Of a DNA stretch of 64,000 nucleotides, positions 46,001-57,584 are shown one piece after another. A program made the position numbers and the translations under genes. The stretch comes from Haliotis asinina (lineage: Eukaryota > Mollusca > Gastropoda > Lepetellida > Haliotidae), in NCBI RefSeq assembly GCF_037392515.1, contig NC_090291.1, forward strand, positions 41,843,001 to 41,907,000, given 5' to 3'. Position 1 is the stretch's first letter, and every line of letters begins with the position of its first letter. Under the pieces are notes generated by a model that saw only the letters and a list, made by a program, of their open reading frames with translations, did not search any database and was not told the origin of the DNA.

Positions 46001-49000
46001 TTGACAAATTTGAGAGGCCAAGTTCTGGTGTCCTCTGCCATGATACTTTTAGAATATTACTTAGGCTAAACAAAAAAAGTTAAATATTTCTCAGGCATCG
46101 GCGCATCACTTTTATTTGTGCAGGTAACAATTTTTTATTGCCATTTCAGAAAAACAATTTTGACTTGGCCACATCCTGATCATCTATTTGTCCATTATAA
46201 GAATGAGTGTCTAAAAGAACGAGACTGACTGAATCTACAGCTAAACTTTAGAAACCGTATTTCTGAGAGACAAAAAATAAAAATGTGTTCCTCCCTTGTC
46301 ACTATTTTTCTATCATAAATTTTTCAAAAAGTCCTACTGCCCTTGTCACTTTTGAAAAAGATGTGCCCGAGAAACACTTATTTTTTTCTATGCAGCCTTA
46401 GAAGCAACATAAAACCATACTATGAAAGATTCAGCATAACAGAAAACAGCACGAGATACTGCAGTCTTAGTTGCAACCCAAAAACTGATTTTAGGAGCAC
46501 TTTGTGTTCAGTCTTGTCAGTGTATATTTGTAGGGAATATAGGCTTTAATGTGACAGTTTCAGCAGTATAACAGGGGTAGCCTAGTGGTTAAAGTGTTTG
46601 CTTGCCATGCCTAAGCCTCGGGTTCGATTACTCATATATTTACAAAGTGTGAGGCCCATTTCTGGTGTACTCCACCAAGATACTGCTAAAAGCACCATAA
46701 CACCTGGTAGTTTATTTGTCATCGTGGATATTTATTTCATTTTGGCTATTTATACACTGTATTTACAATGAGGCTAATGTGTAGTGTGGCTTCGATTAAC
46801 TCATAAACAAGCAGATTTTTGCTTTGTAGTGAAGTATAAGCAATTTATTGGCTCAGCAAGAAATCCATGTGTAGACGGCAGGACATTAAGATCATGTGAA
46901 CCCATTAGATATCAACATGTGGTGTTAAGACTGCTTACTGTTAAATCATTTGCTCATCATACTGAAAAACCTGGGTTAGGCTGGTACAACCGGGGTTAAG
47001 CTGGTACAACCTGGGTTAAGCTGGTACAATTAGTGAAGCGCATGCTAGTATCCTCTGCTAAAATATTGATCAAACCAGCATAAAACTTAACTCCCTCACT
47101 CAGATATCAACATTCTTACATAGAGGTAAGGTAAATAACTTTTACTGTTTTTGAGAACAGTTGAGGAGATTGGCCATGTTGGCATATATTGCTAAAAAAT
47201 ATTTTATTCAGGTTCTCAAAAGTACTAAAGGCACCAGTAAACCAGCAGATCTATCTATGTGAGTCTTGTGACAAACTTGATGAAGAAATAGTGAATGGTT
47301 CTAAAGATCTGCACTGGAAAATAGCACCTACACCATTTACAGTAAAACGTAAGCCACATTTCCATGGAAACCACAAAAAATAAAAATTTGTATCTGGGTC
47401 TAACCATTAAATGGCACATCTATGGATTATGCTTGATATGTGTACCAAGTTTGATGAAGTTGGCATGTTTAGTTTAGGAGACCTGCCACAGACAAGATGA
47501 CATCCTCGTAGCACAACCTATTTCCATTATAACCAGCAAGAAGCATATTTCATACCTTGGTTTAACCCCCACAAGGTACATCTATTGACCATGGTTGACA
47601 TGTGTACCACCTTTGGTTAAGCTATCACAAATAGTTTAAGAGATATGCATTGGTCAAAGTGTGACAGATGCAAGTTTGCACACACGAACAAACAAAACCT
47701 GTGGTTATATCCCCTGCCACTTTGGTGTATCTGGGGATTATAAATCCTAGTTTGTTTACAAGTGGAATATACAAAAGATTTAACCTGAGAGTGATATCGA
47801 CAGAACTTGGAGGCCTCTCTCTGGGATCTGGTTTCCCTGTTGCTGCATAGTAGGATGGATGCCAGTCAATTGGTCGGTCAGGTTGATCAGCAGCTCTGGA
47901 GGGTTTGAGCGGCACAGAGCTGATGTAGTCGAGTGGCAGATGGAAAGAGCTGAGAATTGTTTTAACTGTGTCTCGTACATCACGCGATGCCAATGAAATG
48001 TTCACACTTTGAAGAACAGCTGAAACACAGAACTATGAGATGAAATTGTGAATCTCACAAGAAGGGTAGGGTTGGTCTATGTCAGGGTTGGTCTACGCAC
48101 TACCTATATTGCTGACACTTCCATGTGTAATTCTCTTAATGCCCTAATATTCTCCTTACAGTTGTCATAAATTTAGGCAATCCTCCATCTTCCTTTGTGT
48201 CATTTTCTTATGCCCAACTCCTGACTCATCACTCACACATACCTATAATAAATCACCAGTGCGCTACCATTTCAGTGTTAATGCTGTTTCTCAAACTGAC
48301 TACAAGTTTTGTTTCTCTGTTGAAAGCTGTACTGTTACTGTTAAACATTTGCCATGACAAAAGGTATAAGAAATCCCCTCAGAACCAGTAAAATATAACA
48401 CTGACAACTATAAAACATCCAATATTATGTATTGACCAAAGAACAAGATACGAAGATTCACTATAGAGGTCAACTGAGTCAAATCTAAAGTAATGGGTCA
48501 CAAATATAATATCAACTTGACGAAGTCTTTTTTCTGAGTGAGAGTGAGAAACAGTTCTACTAAATGTTATGCAGCAAGCAGTCTGTCCTGGAAGTAGGTT
48601 GATGTTGATAATCAGACAAAGAGGCAGACAAATGAAGATTGGTCGAATGATGACACAACTACTGTGTAAGTCCATGTGTGTATCCAGTCAACACAACAAC
48701 CAGTCTTATATACACAGTCACTGATTCTTGAGCATTCCAGCAAAGTACTGAAGCTTCGTGATCGGCAACAGTCAAAACACACCAAGGGAGGCAACTCAAA
48801 AGCGCTACCTTAAAGGCATGCCGCTACAACACTATTACCGATGATACGAAATGTGACCCATAATAAATATCACTCAAAACTCTAAACATTGTGACCCAAT
48901 AATGACTATAACTTAATCAATTGCAATACAAATTACAGAAAACACATTCTTGTAAAAGTATGTTGAATACATTCCAGCTACATACTTGTCTCTGTTGAAA

Positions 49001-52000
49001 GTTGTTGTGGGCGAAAGAAAAACTCAAGGACAGTTGGCGGGGCCGACCCTGACCTCTGTAGACATGTGATATACTCATGTAGTCGCTTCAACGACTCCTC
49101 GTTCACAGACTGTAAACAATGAAAATGGAGCATTATACTGTCCTGTTAAAATCAGATCTTTTACTCTGATGGCACACCTATCTGTGTGAAAATTTGAGGA
49201 CTGGTTACATCAGGTGAACTGTGCAATCAACCAATCAGCATCAATGATTTGAAATGAGTGAGGTAAACATTCATACAATCATATATGATTTTGCTTATTT
49301 GAAAATGAACACAACTAATTTCAAAATGTAAAAACATTATATGATATCATTGCAGATATTTCATATCAAGGATGTAGCTTGTTTTGTAGCAGATATATTT
49401 TGCTCAGATCAAATTTTTCAAGTTAAGATGGTATAAAATATATCCAAATCATTTAAGAAAGCTTACAAATGAACGACTTCAGAGCCTCATCATTTGGTTT
49501 GGTTGATTAAATATTGCCTATGGAGGTGCTCTCACATCATAAAGGAGAGAAACATCATTAGACTAACAGTCAACTTTCTAACAGTTTTATATTTTTAATA
49601 CAAGGAGACTGCCATTCCCTGCACTCAGATCAACAAGTTGTTCAATTTAATGTCTCACTTGTAAATAGAGAAATTGCATTTTGTGAACATCACCAAACCC
49701 ATTTTTCCTGTACATACCCGCTCTCTTGGATATTTTCCAAACAAATCTGGATGCACAACAAAATAGAATGGACGTAGCGCAGTGGCTGTCTCCTGCACGT
49801 TGAGATGCCGCACTGTGACATGAACATGCTGTGTCAGCCTACTGTGTGCAATCCATCTGACAAAGGTAATATGTAATGATGTCAATATGGTAATCGTGGC
49901 AATACTGTATCTCAATATAGTAACATTGTATGATAATTTTGTATTATTGTATCACAATATAATAACTGTGCATTACAAAGATCATTTGTATATCACATTC
50001 TAAGATGCTTCGGCGAAAGATCAAAGGCGCCGACAATACTTTGTCAGACGATAATGTGGACTTTTTGCATTACATCACAATGTGGTGATGTCAATGCGCC
50101 ATTCAAGTCTGCCCCCTCGTAATCGAACTTTTTTGCATTATGTCACAATGTAACCAACGTCACGATGGATGTCAGCTGCCATCGCCTTGTACAGCCTTCC
50201 ACAGTAAACTGCTTTGTCGCATCCCGTTTCATTGTTTGCAGTTGCACCACACAGCCAACATCACTGTGAAAACATTACGTTTATGTTTTCCGACGGATAA
50301 AATGTCTCATAGTTCGACTCAAAATCTTACAGAGACACGGTAATGTTGGCAATGTTTACATTCCCATAATGCAATCGTGGAATGTCGCTTGACTTGTCAG
50401 CTTCCTCCGAATGTACTGATCTAAACTTTCGTTTGTAGTAGAAATGAGGCAGTCATATTGCCTTGTAAGTTGTACGGTTTAAAAGAATCACGGATGTAAT
50501 TAAAATGATCTAGAGAAGATATTTGACCCCAACATAAACCATCACCAAACTCTTCATCATTTGTGTTTCTAGTAACCGTTGCCTTAACGTAGGGGGCTGA
50601 CACGTCAAAAGAACAGCGCGTCAGTTAGCCCTGTGCAAGGATTCTTAATTTAGGTCACAGACACCGTCGTTTGTTTTCTGCCATAGATTAATCAAAATTA
50701 GGCTTAGAAGTTATTGAATACGGCATCTTAGAAAAAAAATACAGTTCGCTCTACCACCATGTATAGTGTAATAAAGCACACTTTCGCCCTGAACTATTAT
50801 AACGCTTAAGCACGAGGACGCTTTAACGTTATAATAGTTCAGGGCGAAAGTGTGCTTTATTACACTATACATGCTGGTAGAACGAACTGTATTTCTTAAG
50901 TACAGTACAGTACTATAGTTTCACAATAGTAACACTGTATCATAATATACATAGAAATGTTATATTATAATAGTAATATTGTATCATCATACAGTAATGT
51001 TGTATTGTAACAGTATTATTGCAGCATAATAGTATTGCAAAATAATAATAGCATATGACAAAATAGCAAGATTGTATCACAACAGTCATATCATATTATT
51101 ACATAGTACCCGTGAAGGGCCTGGGATAGAATAGGCCTATAGCAACCCATGCTTGCCATAAAAGGTGACTACGCTTGCCGTAAGAGGCGACTAACAGGAT
51201 CAGGTGGTCAGGCTCGCTGACTTGGTTGACACATGTCATCAGTTCCCAAATGATTGATGCTCGATGCTCATGCTGTTGATCACTGGATTGTCTGGTCCAG
51301 ACTCAATTATTTACAGACCGCCGCCTTATAGCTGTAATATTGCAGAGTGCGGCGTATAACTAAACTCAATCACTCATGACATATTGTAACTTTATATCAT
51401 AAACAGTAATACTGCATCACAGCATGGTAACATGAGAATTTAGTAAAATATGCACTGCACGAAAACACTGTTACAGCACTGTAAACAATTGAGTGTTTTC
51501 ATATGACAATTAACACAGAGAATATTCCGGAACTGTCTTTTCAAAAGATGTTTTACCAGGGACAATCTACAACAGGGATAGGTCACTCGCTTTTTACACC
51601 ATTTCTAATTAGCGTGTGTTTCGTCATGCTCCAATGCACACAGTGGCTTGGTATTGTATTACTCAGAATTTTACAATGAATGAATGAATGAATGAATGAA
51701 TGAATGAATGAATGAATGAATGAATTATAGCAAGAATTAAGAGCAAGAATTACATGTGAATTGATGAAAAAATAAAGAAAAAGAACAAAAGAAAGAAATA
51801 CTTATATGAATGAATGAAAGGACAAACGTTGCACCATTCCTCCCCAAACAGGTTAAAGGATGCAAAACTATTGCTAGAACACAGGTTTTTTAAGAGTTTA
51901 TTGTGAGATTATTTTTACATAAGTAAGTAATTCAGATACCTTAATGCATGTGGGTGAGTGAGTGAGTTAATATTTAACGTCACCTTGGCATTATTGCAGC

Positions 52001-53847
52001 CATATCGTGACGTGAACAGTTAACAATGAAAAGGACGATATTTATACTATAAAAACCTGTCAACGAAGGACAGTAAAACAACTACATTATCACAATTTGA
52101 AATAAAACTAGCTTGGAACATTAAAACTTATGTCACTATTTAGACAATATAACTATTTAGATAATACAATATAAAAACAAGCTATAGATCGCCAACAACA
52201 GAAGGTAGATCACCATACTAGGAACCATGGGGACTTACAGTACCTTTCCTACCTACATGGACCCTAGATGGATTTACACCATCCCTTCAGCTGCTGACGA
52301 TTGTAAGAAATGCTAGCCACAATTAAAATACAGCAATATTATGTCTAAAAATCCCGGTAAGTTTAAATTTACTTCAAATGTTTTGGGACTTACGTATTAT
52401 TGCATGTGGGGAAATGGCATTGACACTGACAGAATGTTAACTGACCCTGTCAGACACCCATCAAAAACAAAAACCTTTAAACTATCACAAAGCTTTATAG
52501 ATCAAAATACAATACCTTTCTAGTTTCATCAAATACTAATATCAACAAGAAAGAAAGATGCAACAAAAATTATGTCATATTTGGGATTTCACTTCCCTAG
52601 TAAGATGTTTTACACTCAAGCATCAGAAGCATCAATGGTGCATCAGATCAGATATTTTCCACACACATCAAATACATTCTAACAAGTTTTCTACAATTAT
52701 AAACCTATCACCATTACTTGTAAACACCTTTCACATGATGTTATATTCCCTTCATCAGAACCAATCGACGATATGTCACATTTTTCACAAGCCTCAAAAC
52801 ATTTTTCAAAATTGTGAAACTATCACCATTACTTGCAAACACCTTTCACCTGATAGTATATTCCCCTCATAAAAATTAAAAGTGCATGTGAAATAAGTTT
52901 TTAGAGCAATAACTCGAAACATTCAAACAACGCCCTGTAGTATTTCAATGGCAGATCAGATCAGATCGGCAAAATGTCATATTTTCCACACACCTCAAAT
53001 ATACCCTTATGATTTTAACACTATCACTTGAAAAGGGTTTTAACTAAAGGTATATTTCCATTCTGAAAACTAAACGAATATGTGAAAGAAGTTTTTAGTG
53101 ATAGAATTTAGTCTTTTTTTACTGTGTATCAAGAACTAAAGCCAGTGAGCTACAAACTTTACTAAAAATATACTGTACTGATACTGAAAACCAATAACAA
53201 TTATTTGACTTAAACTGAAGTGACAGAATAGGTAACATATCTTCTACATGTAGGTGTCAGTTTTCACAACACTCAGCGAATGTTATCAGCTGTTGAATAT
53301 GAACTGGGTTCAATCTTGACGTCATATTGGCTACACTGGTTTTATGACGAGCCGAGGAATACCTTAAGGAGGTTTTTGAGTGACCACTGCCCTGTTAAGA
53401 GTCCCCCCTGGTTTTACTATAAGGAGGATCAAAAGTTTCATTACTCAAGCCATATTAAAGCAATCATTGTTTGTTTTAGCTTCATGTTCAGAACTACCCA
53501 ATGGACAAAGTGTCCAGTTGCGGGAATGAGAACCAAATCTGTTTAGATGAATAATATCACCTGAAGTGGACAGATGTTTTCCACAAACATTATCATAACA
53601 AGATGCAAACATTCATTACTTGTAGTTTTAGTTTCTTGTTGTTCTACATCTTAAATAATATATCATGCGACATGACTAACAGGTGAAGATAAGCCTGTCA
53701 GTACCCAGGACATAGTCAGGTCCTTAGTCAAAATGGCCACACATCAACATGGCCACAAAACGCTGAAGTCAAAATAGGCCACAAACCCCTAGTGAAAATG
53801 GCCACACCAAAAAGTCAAAATGGCCATAAAAGGTCAAAATGGCCATA

Positions 53848-53903
<56 letters not shown>

Positions 53904-54559
53904 TAAATACTCATAACATTTTCCTACATTGAATTGTTTAATATCAAGATGTACACATGACCAAAAAAGTTATATCAGACAAAACTTGATCTATATTACA
54001 CATCAACAAATCCTGACTTCATTTGTTTCTTAAGCATAAATCTTTGGCCTAAAAACTGGGCAACATTACAATGTTATAGTATTTTATTTTACATTCTCCA
54101 GTTACTCTCTGTGGTAAGAGTTCCACCATTCCACCGTATCCCCCCACCCCAATCAAAAGCCAAAATTACAAACTGGCATGCATACCTGGCCCTAAATATA
54201 CATTCAGTAAACTAGGACAGATATATAAAAAGCAATAAATGAACTTATTTCAGTGTTGGAATATTACAAAAGGGATTGTGGAAATATTCTGCGTAAAAAG
54301 AGGAGGGTACAAGCGAAACTCTTTCCCTTTGGCGCAACTAACATATAGGGTGTCTGAGAAATGGGTGCTCCTAGATAATGTGATCCTATCCAGGAAAATA
54401 TTCCGCCTGAATACGAAGATACACACGAAATGAAGATACGGGTCACCATTTTAAAGGCAGACCTTGACCTCTAAAGTATATGCGTTTTTAGTAAAGTAAA
54501 CAATGGCCAACTTACTGAAAAACTGTTACTATGCCAATGTAATTCAACGATCTGTTCAT
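39810..54559 (-). CDS. TCAIM: TCAIM, mitochondrial J-domain-like protein, complete gene
   Basis: Coding exons on the minus strand: 54559-54516, 49856-49718, 49109-48986, 48019-47785, 45726-45503, 43758-43667, 42527-42283, 40788-40657, 40050-39810. They sum to 1476 nt, 491 residues plus stop (human about 496), and all phases agree. Key matches to human TCAIM are ATALRPFYFVVHPDLFGKYP (human VNALRPFYFAVHPDFFGQHP), VNEESLKRL, PDRPIDWHPSYYAATG, LSNIRWESVWG, and near the end MVDCC and SHFYSVMQDGEICIPWDWKN. The HPD tripeptide in the first conserved block is J-domain-like. In mammals TCAIM is mitochondrial and, as I recall, acts as a co-chaperone that lowers 2-oxoglutarate dehydrogenase levels and dampens T-cell activation. 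The metabolic role is the one likely to be shared by a mollusc. Confidence 0.93.
40657..40788 (-). CDS. TCAIM: TCAIM exon 8
   Basis: Encodes ESGPLALCPTGQFLVPASIP and IAEHKQEADKILTDMEK. Weaker similarity to human HELGHFNIPTLCDP..LQWFI than the other exons, but both phases fit (2 to 2). Confidence 0.88.
40979..42310. repeat. 53-bp minisatellite made from the TCAIM exon 7 / intron 7 junction
   Basis: About 25 head-to-tail units, period 53 bp (for example at 41032, 41085, 41138). Read on the gene strand, each unit holds the last 22 nt of exon 7 (catctgcagctggtggttga type) followed by a GT donor. The donor is GGGTAGGTGTC near the exon and drifts to GTGTAGGTG and GTGTGGGTG farther away. A 159-bp (three-unit) block at 41987-42145 recurs almost exactly at 42146-42304, showing recent expansion next to the exon. 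ORFs across the array are artefacts. Confidence 0.92.
42283..42527 (-). CDS. TCAIM: TCAIM exon 7, 3' end is the founder of a minisatellite
   Basis: Encodes YEAVLERLPLMEEKLSQLLN, MAEEYELLLNKLLNSL and, last, LSHLQLVVEG (human LRGLQMILNSD). The final 22 nt and the donor GAAGG/GTAGGT form the first unit of the 53-bp array that fills intron 7. Use of any later copy of the donor would read TAG directly after GGG, so only this donor keeps the frame to exon 8. Confidence 0.92.
42627..43164. mobile_element. TIR element, long relative of the 27.5-kb MITE
   Basis: Ends ttctcttcccacagagctta..aacctctgttctaata and, inverted, atagaggttcgtaggtaagt..aacctctgtgggaaaagaa. Internal ORFs are short. Lies in TCAIM intron 6. 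Confidence 0.72.
43290..43515 (+). repeat. SINE-like family A copy
   Basis: Forward copy: gtgagtcttatgctgcattc, gactagacaatcctgtgatc, cagcatgaccatcgatct, cacctcttacaacaagcatg. Confidence 0.65.
43667..43758 (-). CDS. TCAIM: TCAIM exon 6
   Basis: Encodes RSLVFSNSTGVSVHGEIVLS and YWMT (human IIFTDRSGMSAVGHVMLG). Exit phase is 0 at ACG/GTTAGA. Confidence 0.9.
43865..44010 (+). repeat. Partial SINE-like family A copy
   Basis: ctcagtcagcaatattcc, ccagacaatccagtgatt and catgtgtcagccaagtcagc in order. The 3' part is missing. Confidence 0.65.
44783..45055 (+). repeat. Full-length SINE-like family A copy (reference copy)
   Basis: The best-preserved copy, about 270 bp: gtgagtgagtgagtttagtt, ttacgccgcactcagcaata, tggcggcggtctgtaaataa, gagtctggaccagacaatcc, gtcgcctcttacgacaagc, and the end ccccgggaccttcacgggt. 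No evident ORF and no tRNA-like promoter boxes are clear. It serves as the model for the other family A calls. Confidence 0.82.
45503..45726 (-). CDS. TCAIM: TCAIM exon 5
   Basis: Encodes LSNIRWESVWGFSHFRGCVK (human LSDIRWQRGWGVAHRCSQLH). Acceptor actatttcag, exit phase 1. Confidence 0.92.
46572..46705 (+). repeat. tRNA-headed SINE family B copy
   Basis: Forward copy: ggggtagcctagtggttaaa, cgggttcgattactc (B box), gaggcccatttctggtg, agatactgctaaaagcacc. Confidence 0.75.
46970..47035. repeat. Short tandem repeat, unit about 21 bp
   Basis: Three copies of gggttaagctggtacaacct with small changes. Confidence 0.75.
47785..48019 (-). CDS. TCAIM: TCAIM exon 4
   Basis: Encodes SVNISLASRDVRDTVKTILS and PDRPIDWHPSYYAATGKPDP, aligned with human FTLHTRDLLSTVLYILNS and PDRPIKWHRSYYSFTG. 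Exit phase is 2. Confidence 0.92.
48986..49109 (-). CDS. TCAIM: TCAIM exon 3
   Basis: Encodes SVNEESLKRLHEYITCLQRS (human EVNENSLKRLSVYLENLQKP). Acceptor ttgtttacag, exit phase 1. Confidence 0.92.
49718..49856 (-). CDS. TCAIM: TCAIM exon 2 (HPD block)
   Basis: Encodes ALRPFYFVVHPDLFGKYPRE with the HPD motif. Acceptor cctttgtcag, donor CGG/GTATGT, phase 0 exit. Confidence 0.93.
50727..50900. mobile_element. Near-perfect hairpin MITE in TCAIM intron 1
   Basis: Arms of about 75 nt (for example gtatagtgtaataaagcaca and its exact complement, and cgccctgaactattataacg) surround a loop of about 20 nt. Only a few mismatches, so it is probably a recent insertion. No ORF. Confidence 0.8.
51108..51385 (-). 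repeat. SINE-like family A copy, nearly full length
   Basis: Reverse copy from cccgtgaagggcctgggata through gactaacaggatcaggtggt and cactggattgtctggtcc to agtgcggcgtataactaaac. Confidence 0.8.
51677..51725. repeat. (TGAA)n microsatellite
   Basis: About 12 copies of tgaa. Confidence 0.95.
51950..52075 (+). repeat. SINE family D copy
   Basis: gtgagtgagtgagttaatat, cagccatatcgtgacgtga, acctgtcaacgaaggacag; matches 8648-8750. Confidence 0.65.
52080..54515. other. TCAIM intron 1, no further gene seen
   Basis: AT-rich. About 52660-53060 has imprecise repeats of cacacatcaaataca, ctatcaccattacttg(c/t)aaa and acctttcac. ORFs at 52341-52872 and 53280-53546 show no domain. Confidence 0.4.
53725..53902. 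repeat. Irregular GTCAAAATGGCCAYA repeats and (TGT)n tract
   Basis: About six spaced copies of (gt)caaaatggccacaa-like units (53727-53848) run into (tgt/ttg)n at about 53850-53902. Confidence 0.8.
54516..54559 (-). CDS. TCAIM: TCAIM exon 1 (start, presequence)
   Basis: ATG at 54559 gives MNRSLNYIGIVTVF and ends CA/GTAAGT in phase 2, the phase needed by exon 2. One Arg, no acids and hydroxylated residues suit the start of a mitochondrial presequence that continues as QWIAHSRLTQHVHV. The resulting total length agrees with the family. The intron of 4.66 kb and the shortness of the exon keep this provisional. Confidence 0.6.
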
Positions 54560-54894
54560 GGATCAGCCTGGTACTATTGACAGAATGCACGTTAAAAATG
54601 AAAACAAGCTTGAAAATGAGCGAAAACTGGGGGCCTTGAAGTCAAGCGAACGACCATAATCATTCTAAGGCATTTAAACGTACAAACCTTGCTCCTATTA
54701 GTGAGACTTTCAACATACTTGAACTTGGTGATACTGGATGGCATATTTACATCCTGACTTTGCCATCTGCAACAATCAAAACAATAAAGTTTCCAACAGA
54801 GATACACAATCTAAGGGACATAACTCTCAGTCCTGATGTCTTGAGGATGGCCGCTATATATTTGCTTGTCTTTCTACCACGGGTGATCTCATTA

Positions 54895-55065
54895 GAGTGA
54901 ATGAGTGAGGATAATTTTACGCCCCCTTTTGCACCTTTCCAGCAATATCCAGCTGGGGAAGACCAGAAATGGGCTTCACACATTGTACCCCTGTGGGGAA
55001 TCGAACCCGGGTCATCGGCGTGACGAGCGGACACTTTAACCAATAGGCTACCCTACTGCCAAGAT
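54895..55065 (-). repeat. tRNA-headed SINE family B copy
   Basis: Reverse copy immediately upstream of TCAIM: gaatgagtgaggataatttt, cagaaatgggcttcacacat, B-box complement gaatcgaacccgggtc, aataggctaccctactgcc. Confidence 0.78.
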
Positions 55066-55560
55066 CTTATTAGAAAGAAACTCCACTAGGGTATATCTCG
55101 TGATCTGGAAGTAATTTGTTATATCTCGCAAAGTGTCCCTATTTCAAAATCACCCGAAGTTGAATGAATGAATTGAACTATGTAGACCGCATTTAAATCA
55201 TGAAAGTTGATCTCCTTGATCTCCGGTATATTTTATGCACAAACCATGCATATACTGTCATTCACCTGATGAAGGGACAAGAGGTAGCGCAGAAAAGTCG
55301 TTCAATATGCAGTAAAGACGTTGTAAATCCACACCATACGTTAAATTGCTATGTTACCAACTTCAAGCACCTGAAATATTTTACCATTTCCTGTGTCAAG
55401 TTCAGCTAAATGAATTCTCCCTGTTAAACCTCTTAAATTACTTTCTATTTTCATATCTTACCTGTAACCCCGGAGTATACAGTCCAAACTCAATATATCG
55501 TTTTCTCTTACGTCAACAGTACATCTGAGATAAATTATATATTTAAATTTCCCTTCTCTC

Positions 55561-55606
55561 CTATCTATCTATCTATCTATCTATCTGTCTGTCTGCCTGC
55601 CTGTCA
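55561..55606. repeat. (CTAT)n/(CTGT)n microsatellite
   Basis: ctatctatctat.. passes into ctgtctgcctgcctgtc. Confidence 0.9.
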
Positions 55607-55658
55607 TTACATTAAACACAAACACACACAGAGACGGACATCATTTAAAGTAATTATA

Positions 55659-56171
55659 TACTCTTCAAAAAAGTAGGGGAACTGTACTTTCAATGTACGA
55701 TTGTCGAAATTGGGAGATATATGGGATTGAATCAATGTTGACACAATAATAATGGATGTTTTGAGAATGCATCACCACATGAATTTCATTCAAAGCAAAG
55801 CTGTTCGTTCAGTTATTCCCCTAGTTAGGTGACCGGAGTGAAACATGAAAATTTCAGGTTTACAATTTTCAGTCAGTAGTGTGTGATTTCACCCTGAAAA
55901 CCCTGACCATGCACAAATGCAAGAAAATTATCAGAAAAAAATGGTCTGCTATAATTTATCGACCTGCCTGAAAAACGTCAGGATTCATAATGACACCCCT
56001 TGCACGTGTAGGAGGCTCCCACGTTGTGCACGTGCTTCCCATGCATTGTGGTGATAACGTGAAGTGATGCTGCATACACAAGATGAATGTCATTGTAACG
56101 TTCATCAATATGGGTTTTCTTCTTTCTACCAGACTTCAAAGTTCAGGTTCCCCTACTTTTTTTTAAGAGTA
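55659..56171. mobile_element. Tc1/mariner-type MITE with TA duplication
   Basis: TIRs tactcttcaaaaaagtaggg..gaac and, inverted, gttcccctacttttttttaa..gagta lie just inside TA dinucleotides at 55657-55658 and 56172-56173. 513 bp with no transposase ORF, so it depends on enzyme supplied elsewhere. Confidence 0.82.
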
Positions 56172-56909
56172 TAATACGTACGTGCAATATTTATGAAAAA
56201 AATACTTAACCCATCTGAATCCCTTCTGAATTATATCCATACCAAGTTATACATGATCTCTGTATTTTGTAACAAAGTACGTGTGTTTTTTCCGTTGATA
56301 AATTTAAAGATTGTAGAACGGAATGGATCATGTAGTCAAGGCAGACACGTGAACTATTGCGTCATCGTATCCCGCGTATCTGTATTGTTGCTCATACTAT
56401 CAATCTATAGATTACCTATTATTGCTAATTCTGAATTTTGTTGAGTATGGTGTTTACGAGAAGTATTGAGGTAGCAAGATCCATGTCTGACGTCACAAGC
56501 AATGGATGTATGTTCTTGGTGTTGTCTTCATTTCTAAAGTATGACGTCTATCTACTAACCATCCAGCGCTGACCAGTCGATGTATGTGTCAGTGTAAAAC
56601 TATCATTTTATTCGATCCAGACCCGTGAAGATTCGGGTTAGAATTGATCTTCATCAACTTTATTGTTGTTGACATAGTCAAGGAATGCCTATTCCCGTTA
56701 CCGATATTTTACGTATGCCTTGATAGACCGGATTACATTTATCTATAACCATCTGATGTGAGAAGAACGGCATCGGACGAGTGCTGCTTCCTGCTGATGA
56801 GAATGAACTAATGAACTAATGAAAATGAGATGGTCAAGAGTGTCATTTCATGAAAAAATGCAATGCTCATATTATCGTGAACTCACACAGAGTAGTAAAA
56901 TAAAGCACG

Positions 56910-57000
56910 AATGGTTTTAGCAATATCCTAACAAAAAATGGGCTCAACATTGCCACTGTACCCATGAACTCTGTAGCCACAAGGCCAGTCCACCGATCTG
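56910..57000 (-). repeat. SINE family B fragment
   Basis: ggttttagcaatatcctaac, aaatgggctcaacattgcc, actgtacccatgaa. Confidence 0.4.
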
Positions 57001-57584
57001 GATACTGGTCTAATTGCACCTGCTTGACTGAGGTATAAATGCCGATGTTGGACAGAGCAAATATGTAGTAACTAACAAACCACCGCGGATGAGCCGAGAT
57101 TTAAGCATGCGACGAAAAGGGCGACCGGTGTCGCCAGTATCAGTATGGGGGCTTCAGAACGTTAGCTGGCAAAATCCTTTAACTGCAACCAGGCCACCAT
57201 CAGGAAATTGATAAACTCATAAACATTATTGACCAAAACCCGTTCGTCTCCCCACGCCACCATCTTTGACGATATGTATGCCGTTTCGGCCTGCTATGGT
57301 TGCCGTTTTTGGATGCTATGACTGCCGTTTTGTTCTCTTGGCGACCGTTCTCGGGCGCTGTTGCGGCTGATACGAGAATTCAGTTTCCATTTCAAATTCC
57401 ATTCCATTTCCATTTCATTAATTTTCTGTTTCAAAGCTTTTGTTTCAGTTTAGAGGATACTGTTGCAGGTTTGGAAGTTTATTTTCTTATTTCCGTGATT
57501 TTTGTTCTGTTTAGGTGTATATGAGTTCAGTTGTGATGATCTGTTCACCGTTTGTATGGTAGGCTCGAAACTCTTATCAACTAA

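Noticed and set aside
47625-48005. 126-codon minus ORF as an independent gene
   Set aside because: It is TCAIM exon 4 with read-through into intron on the 3' side.
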